Assembly: GCA_046728155.1 (NCBI GenBank)
Contig: JBKPDY010000031.1
Location: 1 to 64,000, forward strand
Direction of reading: 5' to 3'
Source: CAWDLX01 sp046728155
GTDB lineage: Bacteria; Actinomycetota; Actinomycetes; Mycobacteriales; Micromonosporaceae
Length of the DNA: 64,000 nucleotides
Part shown: piece after piece, positions 40,828-49,736 of the stretch
Layout: each line of letters opens with the position of its first letter
How positions within the stretch are numbered: position 1 is the first letter of the stretch
Notes under the pieces: model-generated
The model's input: the letters and a program-made list of their open reading frames with translations, nothing else
Database searches by the model: none
What the model was told of the DNA's origin: nothing
Translations under genes and position numbers: made by a program

Positions 40828-41322
40828 TCAGAAGGGGAGGTTGTGCTCGCGTTCGTCTCCCTGGAACGAGCCGATCTCGCGCAGCGCGTGCATCTTGTCC
40901 CGGCCGCGCTCGATCGACGCGAGCGACCGGGTGAGGAACTGCTCGAAGTTGGCCAACGTGGTGTCGACGTACTCGTCGACCTCGTCACGCAGGCGCTGCG
41001 CCTCGGCCCGTGCGTCGCTGACCAGCCGCGACGCCTCGCGGTCGGCGGAGACAACGACCTCGTTGTGGGATACGAGGCGGTGATGTTCGGCCTCGGCCTC
41101 GGCGATCATCCGATCAGCTTCGCGCTGGCCTGCGTCGAGGATCTTGTCCCGCTCGTCGAGCAGCGCCGTTGCTCGGCGTGTCTCGGCAGGCAGTTCACTG
41201 CGCAGGTGCTCGAGCAGGCCGATGAGCTCGCCACGGTCGATCATGCAGTTGCGAGACATCGGGACGTTGCGCGCATTCTCCACGACCGAGATGATCTCGT
41301 CGATGCGGTCAATGGGGTCCAC
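40828..41322 (-). CDS. DivIVA-like coiled-coil protein
   Basis: This 164-residue protein starts VDPIDRIDEIISVVENARNVPMSRN and then forms one long coiled coil (RREADRMIAEAEAEHHRLVS-type heptads). It matches Rv2927c, a conserved actinobacterial protein in the DivIVA-related class. The GTG at 41322 follows GAGGAG by 9 bases; the open frame runs to 41385. It probably acts at the membrane or septum in cell growth, by relation to Wag31/DivIVA, but this is inferred. It lies between coaD and DUF177. Confidence 0.88.
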   Translation of the reverse strand: MDPIDRIDEIISVVENARNVPMSRNCMIDRGELIGLLEHLRSELPAETRRATALLDERDKILDAGQREADRMIAEAEAEHHRLVSHNEVVVSADREASRLVSDARAEAQRLRDEVDEYVDTTLANFEQFLTRSLASIERGRDKMHALREIGSFQGDEREHNLPF

Positions 41323-41450
41323 GGCCCACGTCTCCTCTGCTTGCCGGCACTGGCGGTGCGTCCGAGTGGGAACGCCCCGCATCAATCATGCGTTCTCAAA
41401 CGCGGATGCGAGCGGCCTCGTCACGTTCCCGCGCCGTTGCCCACATTTCG

Positions 41451-41936
41451 TCAGCCGGCGTCGCGGCGCAATCGGTCGACCAGTCGACGCGAGACCACCT
41501 CGGGCACATGGGCCGAGACGTCGCCGCCCCACATGGCCACATCCTTGACCAGGCTCGATGAGAGGAACGATGTCTGCGGGCTCGTCGGCATGAACAGGGT
41601 CTCGACACCGGCGAGTCCGATGTTCATCTGCGCCATCTGCAGTTCGTAGTCGAAGTCGCTCACCGCACGCAGGCCTTTGATCACCACGCTCGCCTCCTGG
41701 GCCCGGCAGAAGTCGACCAGCAGGCCCTGAAACGCCTCGATCCGGACCCCGGGGTACGGCTTCGTGACCTCTCGCAGCATCTCCAGCCGCTCGTCGATGC
41801 TGAAGAGTCCGTGTTTGGACTCGTTCACGAGCACCCCGACGATGACCTCGTCAAAGAGGCGGCTCGCGCGGGCGATGATGTCGAGATGACCGTTCGTCAC
41901 CGGATCGAACGAGCCGGGACAGACCGCACGCCTCAT
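41451..41936 (-). CDS. coaD: Phosphopantetheine adenylyltransferase
   Basis: This enzyme makes dephospho-CoA from 4'-phosphopantetheine and ATP. It has 161 residues. The nucleotidyltransferase motif is AVCPGSFDPVTNGHLDII (T/HxGH class) and the second motif is SSSLVKDVA. ATG at 41936 has GGAGGG 7 bases upstream; the longer frame to 42092 is rejected as it overlaps rsmD. It follows rsmD by 34 bases. rsmD-coaD is a standard pair. Confidence 0.97.
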   Translation of the reverse strand: MRRAVCPGSFDPVTNGHLDIIARASRLFDEVIVGVLVNESKHGLFSIDERLEMLREVTKPYPGVRIEAFQGLLVDFCRAQEASVVIKGLRAVSDFDYELQMAQMNIGLAGVETLFMPTSPQTSFLSSSLVKDVAMWGGDVSAHVPEVVSRRLVDRLRRDAG

Positions 41937-41970
41937 TGCACGTCCCTCCGCGGGGGCGGGTGACCGCCCC

Positions 41971-42528
41971 TCATGCCCGGCGACCGTACCAAAGCGTGGA
42001 CTCTCCGTAGCGCCGAGCGCGCTCCGGTGTGACGTATCGTGGCCACCGCGGCTCCGGCGAGCGGCTCGACCGCTCGACCACCACGACGCCACCGGCGGTC
42101 AACCAGTCCCGGTCGACCAGCTCCGCGAGCAGCGTTGCGATCTCGTCGTCGGCGATGGTGTACGGAGGATCGGCGAACACGACGTCGAACGTCCCGTCGC
42201 CGGCGGCGACGGCCGCGGCGACCGTTGTCTGGCGCAAGCGGCACACGCCGGCCAGGTCGAGCGCGGCGATGTTGGCCAGGATCACCCGGGCCGCGCGGGG
42301 GTTGGACTCGACGAGCAGAACCGCCGCCGCGCCCCGAGAGGCCGCTTCCAGCCCGACCGCTCCCGATCCGGCGAACAGATCGGCGAACCGACAACCATCG
42401 ATCATGGTCATCGACTCCAATGTGGAGAACAGCGCCTCGCGGACCCGGTCGGACGTGGGCCGGGTGTCCAGCCCCGACGGCGCCTGCAGTCGGCGACCGC
42501 CGCGGCTACCGGAGACGATCCGGGTCAT
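41971..42528 (-). CDS. rsmD: 16S rRNA (guanine-N2-)-methyltransferase RsmD
   Basis: This Rossmann methyltransferase modifies G966 of 16S rRNA. It has 185 residues. Start TRIVSGSRGGRRLQAP, SAM motif I FADLFAGSGAVGLEAASRG, and the catalytic VVFADPPYTI (motif IV DPPY) are all present. The ATG shares one base with the recG stop (TGATG), a tight coupling. coaD follows 34 bases downstream. Confidence 0.96.
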   Translation of the reverse strand: MTRIVSGSRGGRRLQAPSGLDTRPTSDRVREALFSTLESMTMIDGCRFADLFAGSGAVGLEAASRGAAAVLLVESNPRAARVILANIAALDLAGVCRLRQTTVAAAVAAGDGTFDVVFADPPYTIADDEIATLLAELVDRDWLTAGGVVVVERSSRSPEPRWPRYVTPERARRYGESTLWYGRRA

Positions 42529-44699
42529 CAGCCCTTCTCCAGGAAGTCAGCCCGCTCTTCGTCCACGAAGGCGGCGACGGTCGCGGCGAGCGCGGGATGC
42601 CGGGCGAGATCCAGATCATCGTGGAGCAGCTCGATCGCCTCGTGCCTGGCCTGGGCGATCAGCTCGGCATCGCGCAGCAGGGAGAGCAAGCGCAGGTGTG
42701 ACCGGCGGCCCGACTGCGCCTCGCCCAGCACGTCGCCCTCACGGCGCTGCTCGAGGTCGAGCTCGGCCAGCCGGAAACCGTCCAGAGTGGATGCCACCGC
42801 GTCCAGCCGGTCCCGCGCCGGCGCGCCGGGGGCGGCCTCGGTGACCAGCAGGCACAACCCCGGCGCCGAGCCGCGGCCGACCCGGCCACGCAGCTGGTGC
42901 AGTTGCGAGACACCGAAACGGTCCGCGTCAAGGATGATCATCACGGTGGCCTTGGGGACATCGACGCCCACCTCCACCACAGTGGTCGCCACGACCACGT
43001 CAAGCTTGCCGGCGGCGAAGTCCCGCATCACCGCGTCCTTCTCGTCCGCCGGCAACCGTCCATGAAGGACACCCACCCGCAGCCCGTCGAGCGGCCCGGC
43101 AATGAGCAGCGGTGCGACATCCAGTACCGCGATCGGTGGTCGCCGCGCGGGGTCCACGTCGCGCGTGTCCTCGGTGGACTCGTCGCCGCCGATGCGCGGG
43201 CAGACCACGTACGCCTGATGGCCCCGCTCGACCTCCTCGCGCAGTCGCCGCCACGCCCGCTCCAGGTACGCCGGCTTCTCCGCTGCCGGGACCACGTGAG
43301 TCGCAATCGGAGACCGACCAGACGGCAGCTCCGACAGGGTCGAGATCTCCAGGTCGCCGAAGACGGTCATCGCCACAGTGCGTGGGATCGGCGTCGCAGT
43401 CATGACGAGAACGTGCGGCGGCTGATCCGCCTTGGCCCGCAAGGTGTCGCGCTGTTCTACCCCGAACCGGTGCTGCTCGTCGACCACGACCAGGCCGAGG
43501 TCGCGGAACTCGACTCCTTCGTAGAGCAGGGCGTGGGTTCCGATGACGATCCCCGCCTCCCCGGACGCGGCCGCGGCGCCCGCCCGGCGGCGGGCGGCTG
43601 CCGACTGCGAGCCGGTGACGAGCACCACCTGGGTCGCGACCTCGGCCGAGTCGAGTTCGCCGGCTCGGCCGATCGGACCAAGCAGCTCGCGCATGCTGCG
43701 GTAGTGCTGGGCGGCGAGCACCTCCGTCGGGGCGAGTATCGCCGCCTGCCCCCCGGCGTCGACGACCTGGAGCATGCCTCGCAGCGCGCAGACGGTCTTG
43801 CCCGACCCGACCTCACCCTGGAGCAGGCGGTGCATCGGGTGGCCCGCGGCCAGGTCTGCCGCGATCTCCTCACCCACCGCCCGCTGCCCCGCGGTGAGCC
43901 GGTACGGCAGGGCCGCCTCGAAGGCGGCGAGCAACCCGTCCGCCCGGCGGGGTCGGCGGACGGCCGGCCACGCCGCTGCCCGCAGCTTGCGCTGGACGAG
44001 GGCGATCTGTACGGCGAGTGCCTCGTCGTATGTGAGCCGCGCGCGGGCAGCGTTGAGCGACCCGTACGAGCTCGGCCGGTGGATCTCGGTGAGTGCCTTG
44101 TGCAGGTCCATCAGCCCTAACGAGCGTCGCAACGTCGCGGGTATCGGATCCGCCGGCGGTTCGAGCATCTGGAGCGCGACCCGGATCGCCTTGGCGATCG
44201 CCCACGAGCGGATCGATTTCGTGGCCGGGTACACCGGGATGATCCCCCCGGCGAACTCGTCCACCGTAGACGGATCGTCGCCGAGGAGGACGTACTCGGG
44301 GTGGGTCAGCTGCCGCCTACCGTTGAATACGCTCACGGTGCCCGCGAAGAGACCCTTTCGGCCTGGCGCCAGCTCGTCCTGGCGCCACTTGGCCTGCCCG
44401 GAGTTCTTGGCGAAGAACGTCAGGGTGAGAGTCCCGCCTGAGTCGTCTTCAACCACGGCCTCGGTGAGGTGGCCGTGCCCGCTGTGGAACTTGCGCGCGG
44501 CAGAACTCTTGACCTTGGCCTGGATGGTGACGTCCTCCCCGACTCGGAGGCTGGCGATGTCGGTGAGCTCGCCCCGCTCGTCGTAACGACGCGGGAAATG
44601 GTGGAGGAGGTCGCCAACGGTCTGCATGCCGAAGGCCTTCTCCAGGTCCCGCCACCCCTTGCCGATCACCTGCCGCAGGGGTGTGTCCAGTGTGGTCAC
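42528..44699 (-). CDS. recG: ATP-dependent DNA helicase RecG
   Basis: This superfamily 2 helicase regresses stalled forks and branch-migrates Holliday junctions. It has 723 residues. The wedge/OB domain occupies about 60-160. Walker A is LLQGEVGSGKTVCAL, the DExH-type box is VVVDEQHRFGVEQR, and the motif VI region is QLHQLRGRVGRG. An in-frame low-complexity part (AAARRRAGAAAASGE) lies in motif region Ib. Its start overlaps the DAK2 gene by four bases and its stop overlaps rsmD by one, so four genes are coupled in a row. Confidence 0.97.
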   Translation of the reverse strand: MTTLDTPLRQVIGKGWRDLEKAFGMQTVGDLLHHFPRRYDERGELTDIASLRVGEDVTIQAKVKSSAARKFHSGHGHLTEAVVEDDSGGTLTLTFFAKNSGQAKWRQDELAPGRKGLFAGTVSVFNGRRQLTHPEYVLLGDDPSTVDEFAGGIIPVYPATKSIRSWAIAKAIRVALQMLEPPADPIPATLRRSLGLMDLHKALTEIHRPSSYGSLNAARARLTYDEALAVQIALVQRKLRAAAWPAVRRPRRADGLLAAFEAALPYRLTAGQRAVGEEIAADLAAGHPMHRLLQGEVGSGKTVCALRGMLQVVDAGGQAAILAPTEVLAAQHYRSMRELLGPIGRAGELDSAEVATQVVLVTGSQSAAARRRAGAAAASGEAGIVIGTHALLYEGVEFRDLGLVVVDEQHRFGVEQRDTLRAKADQPPHVLVMTATPIPRTVAMTVFGDLEISTLSELPSGRSPIATHVVPAAEKPAYLERAWRRLREEVERGHQAYVVCPRIGGDESTEDTRDVDPARRPPIAVLDVAPLLIAGPLDGLRVGVLHGRLPADEKDAVMRDFAAGKLDVVVATTVVEVGVDVPKATVMIILDADRFGVSQLHQLRGRVGRGSAPGLCLLVTEAAPGAPARDRLDAVASTLDGFRLAELDLEQRREGDVLGEAQSGRRSHLRLLSLLRDAELIAQARHEAIELLHDDLDLARHPALAATVAAFVDEERADFLEKG

Positions 44700-46345
44700 T
44701 CCACGCCCACCAGCAGCGGGTAGTGCGGCTGATCACCGGCGTACACAGTGGACTGGGTGAACGGCCAGTGCCGTTCGAGGTGCTCGCGCAGGATCACACC
44801 CAGGTCCGCCCCAGCGCCCGCGCCCACGATGAGTGTCACGAGCTCACCGCCGCCGGCGAGCATGCGGTCGAGCAACGTGACGCAGGTACCCGGGAGGTCG
44901 GCTCCGACGAGGATCACCTCGCCTTCGAGCAGGGCGAGCACGTCGCCGGGCCGGCAACGCCCCGCCATCGTGAGCGCCTCCCTCGTCGCGATGGTTACTT
45001 CGGCGTACCGGCAAGCGCCGGCCGCCTCGGCCATCGCGATGGTGTCGTCGGCGAATCGCCGCTGGGGGTCCCGGACAGCCAGGGCGGCCAACGCCTGGAC
45101 AGGTGAGCGGGTCGGCACGACGGCGACGGTCATCCCCGCCGCGCGGGCCTCGTCCGCGGCCGCTTTCGCGACGGCGAGGACATTGGCATCGTTCGGGAGG
45201 ACGGCGACCTGGCCGGCACGGGTCGCCCGGATCGCCGCGAGTACCTCCGCCGTCGCGGGGTTGTTGGTCGGGCCGCCGTGGACCACGACCGCTCCCTCCG
45301 CGGCGAAGACGCGAGCCAACCCGTCGCCGCCGGCGATCACCACGACGCCTCGGGCCTCAGGGTCGGGACTCGGCAGCGCAGGCTGCTGATCGGCGAAGCG
45401 GGTGACCGAGATGCGGTGGGGGCGTCCGGCGTGTACGCCCGCCTCCATCGCGGCACCGACGTCATTGACATGTACGTGCACGTTCCAGGTTGGGATACCG
45501 CCGTCGGCGGCGGTGCCGACGACGACGAGCGAGTCGCCCAACGCACCCAGCGCCAGCTTGAGCTCTCCGATCGACTCTTCGGGCGCGTCGAGCAGGTACT
45601 GCACCTCGTACCCGTACGCTCCGGAGCCGGTCTCCCGGGCCACCGTGAGCAGGCTCGGATCACGCGCGACCGCAGCCAACGGCATTGTCGGGGGCGCCTG
45701 GCCGGTCACCACCTCGACCAGGGCGTCGAGCAGCACCACGAGTCCCCGTCCACCCGCGTCGACGACCCCGGCCCTGGCCAGGATCGGCAGCTGCTCGGGG
45801 GTGCGGGCGAGAGCCTCTGCCGCCCCGCGCGCCGCAGCCCGTACGACGCTGACGAGATCGTCGCTGTCGGCGGCCGTCGCCGCCATGGCCGCGGCTGTCG
45901 CGACACTCAGTACCGTGCCCTCGACCGGATCGGCCACCGCCGCGTGGGCCGCCTTCGCCGCCGCGGTGAGCGCGTCCGCGACGGCCCGCCCCCGGGCCGC
46001 GGGGACACTGGCGAGCGCGTCCGCCGTCCCCCGCAGGAGCTGGGAGATGATCACGCCGGAGCTGCCCCGGGCGCCCAGCAGCGCCCCCCGGGCCATGCAG
46101 TGCAGCACACGCCCGAGCCGAGCGATCTCGGTCTCCGAGGTGACGTCCGTCCGGTCGGGTTCGGCGAGAAGCGCATCCCACGCGGAGGTGACGGTGAGGA
46201 CGAGATTTGTGCCGGTGTCGCCGTCGGGCACGGGGTAGACGTTCAATTCGTTGATCTCTGATTGGTGCCGGCGAAGTGCCTGGAGGCCGGCTTCACACCA
46301 GCGGCGGATGGCGGCGGAGTCCAGGCTGTCCAGCACGGGTGTCAC
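44696..46345 (-). CDS. DAK2-domain (FakA-like) kinase protein
   Basis: This 549-residue protein has an N-terminal DhaL/DAK2 domain with the ADP-magnesium motif NVYPVPDGDTGTNLVLT and the ARGSSGVIISQL segment, and a C-terminal FakB-partner-like region. In Firmicutes FakA phosphorylates fatty acids held by FakB; in actinomycetes (Rv2974c) the partner is unclear. It overlaps recG by four bases. It is divergent from rpmB, 136 bases away. The kinase fold is certain; lipid substrate is inferred. Confidence 0.9.
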   Translation of the reverse strand: MTPVLDSLDSAAIRRWCEAGLQALRRHQSEINELNVYPVPDGDTGTNLVLTVTSAWDALLAEPDRTDVTSETEIARLGRVLHCMARGALLGARGSSGVIISQLLRGTADALASVPAARGRAVADALTAAAKAAHAAVADPVEGTVLSVATAAAMAATAADSDDLVSVVRAAARGAAEALARTPEQLPILARAGVVDAGGRGLVVLLDALVEVVTGQAPPTMPLAAVARDPSLLTVARETGSGAYGYEVQYLLDAPEESIGELKLALGALGDSLVVVGTAADGGIPTWNVHVHVNDVGAAMEAGVHAGRPHRISVTRFADQQPALPSPDPEARGVVVIAGGDGLARVFAAEGAVVVHGGPTNNPATAEVLAAIRATRAGQVAVLPNDANVLAVAKAAADEARAAGMTVAVVPTRSPVQALAALAVRDPQRRFADDTIAMAEAAGACRYAEVTIATREALTMAGRCRPGDVLALLEGEVILVGADLPGTCVTLLDRMLAGGGELVTLIVGAGAGADLGVILREHLERHWPFTQSTVYAGDQPHYPLLVGVE

Positions 46346-46481
46346 GTTAATGCGGGCGCGCGGCCCTGTGCAGCTACCGCGAGCGCACCCGGGTTCGCCC
46401 GAGCCGGCCCCGATCGGCTACCGTGGGTGGGTTGCCCGGGCGTTCTGGGCCGTCCGCCGATCAGAGACCTCTGGAGAACCC

Positions 46482-46673
46482 GTGGCTAGCGTGTGCGACG
46501 TCTGTGGCAAGGGACCGGGCTTCGGCCACAACGTGTCCCACTCGCACCGGCGTACCAACCGCCGCTGGAACCCCAATATCCAGCCGGTCCGGGTCCCCAC
46601 GGGCGGTGGCAACACGAAGCGAATCATGGTTTGCACGTCGTGCATCAAGGCCGGCAAGGTCGTCCGGGGCTGA
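46482..46673 (+). CDS. rpmB: Ribosomal protein L28, zinc-binding form
   Basis: This 63-residue protein begins VASVCDVCGKGPGFG and keeps both CxxC pairs (C5/C8 and C51/C54), so it is the zinc form. GGAG lies 6 bases before the GTG at 46482; a longer frame from 46251 is rejected. It ends 5 bases before the convergent thiL stop. TACCGT at about 46421 could be a -10, with no clear -35. Confidence 0.96.
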   Translation: MASVCDVCGKGPGFGHNVSHSHRRTNRRWNPNIQPVRVPTGGGNTKRIMVCTSCIKAGKVVRG

Positions 46674-46678
46674 CCCGA

Positions 46679-47617
46679 CTATCTGAAATGGTCCCAACCT
46701 AAGACCCCTGTTGGCGTGCGGCCGTCCACCGTCACCCCGCTGCCGTCGACGACCCGACCGATGACGCGCCACTCGCGTGGCAGAGTCGTACCGGCCGGGA
46801 AGGTCGCCACCAACGGATGGTCGTCGCCGCCGCTGAGCACCCAGGAGTACGGGTCCACGCCGAGCGCGGATGAGGCGTCCACCATCGCCTGTGTGATCTC
46901 GAAAGCGTCCCGGCGGATATCGATGCCCACCCCGCTCGCGTCCGCGACGTGACCAACGTCGGCCAGCAGTCCGTCCGAGACATCGATCATGGACGTGGCG
47001 CCGAGCGCGGCTCCAGCCGGTCCGGCCCGGTACGGGACGACCGGTCGCCGGTACGCCTCGACCAGGGCCTTCGGCGATCGAAAGCCCCGCGATAGAACGG
47101 TGTAGCCGGCCGCGGCGTGACCGACCCGTCCGGCCATGGCGACGACATCACCGGAGCGCGCGCCCGAGCGCAGCACCGGCGGCAGCCCGGCAAGGTCGCC
47201 CAGAGCCGTGACGGATATCGTGATGACCTGGCTCGCGGCGATGTCTCCGCCGACGATCGCCGCCCCGACCGACTCCGCCTCCTCGGCCAGACCGTCGGTG
47301 AGCTGTTCGAGCCAGCGCGGCGCCAGGTCGGCCGGTATGCACACCGCCACGAGCAGTGCCGTGGCCTTCGCCCCCATCGCCGCGATGTCGGCGATATTGG
47401 CAGCCGCCGCCCGATGACCGATGTCGGCCGCCGAGGCCCAGTCACTCCGGAAGTGCCGGCCCTCGACCAGGACATCGGTTGTCGCCACGACCCGACCGTC
47501 CGGGGCAGAGACGATCGCGGCGTCGTCACCCGGACCAAGCAGGGTCGCCGGCGTCGTGCCCAACCGTGACGTGACCCGTTGGATCAGCTCGAACTCCCCG
47601 GTCGAAGCGACAGGCAT
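46679..47617 (-). CDS. thiL: Thiamine-monophosphate kinase
   Basis: This enzyme phosphorylates thiamine monophosphate to the diphosphate cofactor. It has 312 residues. The family start FELIQRVTSRLG, the metal-binding LLGPGDDAAIVSAP, and the later MIDVSDGLLADVGHVA match ThiL in the PurM-like superfamily. It converges on rpmB with 5 bases between. No TPP riboswitch was recognised upstream. It is divergent from the AsnC-like gene. In M. tuberculosis, thiL (Rv2977c) is near the same neighbours. Confidence 0.95.
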   Translation of the reverse strand: MPVASTGEFELIQRVTSRLGTTPATLLGPGDDAAIVSAPDGRVVATTDVLVEGRHFRSDWASAADIGHRAAAANIADIAAMGAKATALLVAVCIPADLAPRWLEQLTDGLAEEAESVGAAIVGGDIAASQVITISVTALGDLAGLPPVLRSGARSGDVVAMAGRVGHAAAGYTVLSRGFRSPKALVEAYRRPVVPYRAGPAGAALGATSMIDVSDGLLADVGHVADASGVGIDIRRDAFEITQAMVDASSALGVDPYSWVLSGGDDHPLVATFPAGTTLPREWRVIGRVVDGSGVTVDGRTPTGVLGWDHFR

Positions 47618-47697
47618 ACGTCCCCCTCGGCAGACCCGCTACCCCGTTCGCTAGTCTCACACCCACACGTGCTCGGCGGCGGATTTGGAGACGTGTC

Positions 47698-47931
47698 GTG
47701 GTTCAGGCATACATATTGATCCAGACTGAGGTGGGCAAGGCGCGCGACGTCGCGATGGCGATCGGGGATCTGGCCGGCGTCGTGCGGGTCGACGCGGTGA
47801 CCGGACCCTACGACGTGGTGGTGCTGACCGAAGCGAACAGCGTCGACGAACTGGGCGCGATGATCGTGAGCAAGGTGCAGCTCATCCCGGGCATCACCCG
47901 GACCCTGACCTGCTCGGTTGTCCACCTCTGA
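47698..47931 (+). CDS. Lrp/AsnC ligand-binding-domain protein without HTH
   Basis: This 77-residue protein is a stand-alone RAM (AsnC_trans_reg) domain. It starts VQAYILIQTEVGKARDVA and has PYDVVVLTEANSVDELGAMI and the loop IPGITRTLTCSVV. It lacks the DNA-binding HTH of full Lrp proteins. It may bind amino acids or other small ligands and act with a partner regulator. It starts with GTG and is followed, 22 bases after its stop, by the DUF3515 gene on the same strand. Members of this short type lie next to thiL or ddl in many actinomycetes. Confidence 0.88.
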   Translation: MVQAYILIQTEVGKARDVAMAIGDLAGVVRVDAVTGPYDVVVLTEANSVDELGAMIVSKVQLIPGITRTLTCSVVHL

Positions 47932-47953
47932 GAGTTCGGGTCGAGTCACCGCA

Positions 47954-48532
47954 GTGGTCTCGCGACAGCGCACCCCGGACCCGGTCCGGCGCCGCGCCGC
48001 CCGTACCGCGACCCTGGTGGCCGTACCGGTCGCCTTGGTCATTGCCGTGGTGAGCCTGTGGATCTTCGGCGGGTTCGCCGTGTTCTCCCGCCCCGCCGCG
48101 CCCGCCTCCCCGACGCTGCAGGCGTCGTCGCTGGTGTCGTTACCGGCGCCGCCACTGACCGGGACGGCCGTCGCGGTGTGTCGGGAGGTGATCGCGAAGC
48201 TGCCCTCCTCGGTGCTCGGCTCGCCGCGGCGTCCGGTCACCGGCCCCGAGCAGAACGCGGCATACGGTGATCCTCCGGTGACGCTCGCCTGCGGAGTGGC
48301 GGCTCCCCGGGTCACCCCGACCGAAGATGTGACCCAGCTCAGCGGTGTGTGCTGGGTCACCCGAACGGGCGATTCGTCGACCATCTGGACGACGGTGGAC
48401 CGATCCGTGCCCATCAGCGTCGGCGTGCCTGGACCCCGCGCGGGGTCGGCGCAGAAGGTGATCGGATTCTCCGCCCCGATCAAGCAAAATGACCCTGTCG
48501 CAGCGACGTTTCCCAGCGGCTGTAACCGCTGA
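47954..48532 (+). CDS. DUF3515 membrane-anchored protein
   Basis: This 192-residue protein has one N-terminal membrane helix (VALVIAVVSLWIFGGFAVF) after a basic stretch, then an extracytoplasmic domain with paired cysteines (AVCREV, LACGV, GVCWV, SGCNR). It matches DUF3515, found in actinomycetes next to thiL/ddl (Rv2980 in M. tuberculosis). The function is unknown. GTG at 47954 is preferred over a TTG at 47918 that lies within the previous gene. It converges on ddl with 92 bases between and no clear terminator. Confidence 0.85.
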   Translation: MVSRQRTPDPVRRRAARTATLVAVPVALVIAVVSLWIFGGFAVFSRPAAPASPTLQASSLVSLPAPPLTGTAVAVCREVIAKLPSSVLGSPRRPVTGPEQNAAYGDPPVTLACGVAAPRVTPTEDVTQLSGVCWVTRTGDSSTIWTTVDRSVPISVGVPGPRAGSAQKVIGFSAPIKQNDPVAATFPSGCNR

Positions 48533-48624
48533 CGGCTGTCCGCCGGCCGCCTCGTCCGGCGCAAGATCAAAAGCAGCACCGAGGAGTTCGGCCGACAAGA
48601 TCGCGGCAGAGGGCGGTGAGGATA

Positions 48625-49725
48625 TCAGTGCAGCCCGGTACCCCGGTGCAACGCCGTTCGGACGAGACGCGCCACCAGCTTCGAGTACTCCAGGCCGGAC
48701 GCGGCCCACATCCGCGGGAACATGGATGTCGCCGTGAAGCCTGGCATCGTGTTGATCTCATTGAGATACACATCGAGCTCTGGCGTGACGAAGAAATCGA
48801 CCCGGGCCAGGCCCGCGCAGTCGAGCGCGGTGAAGGTACGGCAGGCATAGTCCCGGACCAGCGCGGTCACCCGGTCGGGTAGGGCGGCCGGGATATCGAA
48901 TTCGCAGGAGTCGTCCAGGTACTTCGCCTCGAAGTCGTAGAACTCATGACCGGCTAAGACTCGTATCTCGGCGAGCAGCGAGGCCTCCGGCGCGCCTCCG
49001 GCCTCGCCTTCGAGTACCCCACACTCGATCTCCCGGCCGATGACGGCCGCCTCAACGAGGACCTTCGGGTCGACCGCGCGGGCCGTGGCGACGGCGGCAT
49101 CGAGATCATCCCACCCGTGGACCTTCGTGATGCCGAATGAAGAACCCGCCCGGGCCGGCTTGACGAAGACGGGCAGACCGAGTCGGCCCCGGTCCTTGGC
49201 CGTGAACGTGGCTCCGGCACGCAGGACGACGTGCGGGGCGACCGGGATCCCGGACGCGGCGGCGAGCTTCTTGGTGAACTCCTTGTCCATGGCGGCCGCC
49301 GACGCGAAGACGTTAGAGCCGACGTACGGGATGCCGGCCATCTCAAGGAGACCCTGCAGGGTTCCGTCCTCGCCGTACGCCCCGTGCAGTACCGGGAAGA
49401 CGACATCGACGCCGCCCAGAGCGCTCGCTCCCGCCGCCGGATCGAGCACGACCAGTCCGCCCGAGGTGGGATCCCCGGGCAGCATCACCGCGGTCCCCGA
49501 GCTGGCGGTGATCTCCGGCAGGCTCCGACCGCTGATCGAGAGTGACTGTGGGTCACCGGCGGTCAGTACCCACTGGCCTTGCCGGGTGATCCCGACCGGC
49601 ACGACGTCGAACTCGTCCGGGTCGAGAGCGGCCAGCACACTGCCGGCGCTGACGGCCGAGATGGCATGCTCGAGGCTCCGCCCACCGAAGACGACGGCGA
49701 CGCGGGTCTTTCGCGGCGTACTCAC
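48625..49725 (-). CDS. ddl: D-alanine--D-alanine ligase
   Basis: This ATP-grasp ligase makes D-Ala-D-Ala for peptidoglycan. It has 366 residues. The N-terminus RVAVVFGGRSLEHAISAVS, the GAYGEDGTLQGLLEMAGIPYVG segment, FVKPARAGSSFGITKV and the metal site EINTMPGFTATSMFP are present. The open frame runs to 49845, but the GTG at 49725 is supported by the family start and lies just after the upstream gene. It follows the cystathionine-lyase-like gene by 11 bases. Confidence 0.96.
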   Translation of the reverse strand: MSTPRKTRVAVVFGGRSLEHAISAVSAGSVLAALDPDEFDVVPVGITRQGQWVLTAGDPQSLSISGRSLPEITASSGTAVMLPGDPTSGGLVVLDPAAGASALGGVDVVFPVLHGAYGEDGTLQGLLEMAGIPYVGSNVFASAAAMDKEFTKKLAAASGIPVAPHVVLRAGATFTAKDRGRLGLPVFVKPARAGSSFGITKVHGWDDLDAAVATARAVDPKVLVEAAVIGREIECGVLEGEAGGAPEASLLAEIRVLAGHEFYDFEAKYLDDSCEFDIPAALPDRVTALVRDYACRTFTALDCAGLARVDFFVTPELDVYLNEINTMPGFTATSMFPRMWAASGLEYSKLVARLVRTALHRGTGLH

Positions 49726-49736
49726 AACCGGTGACC

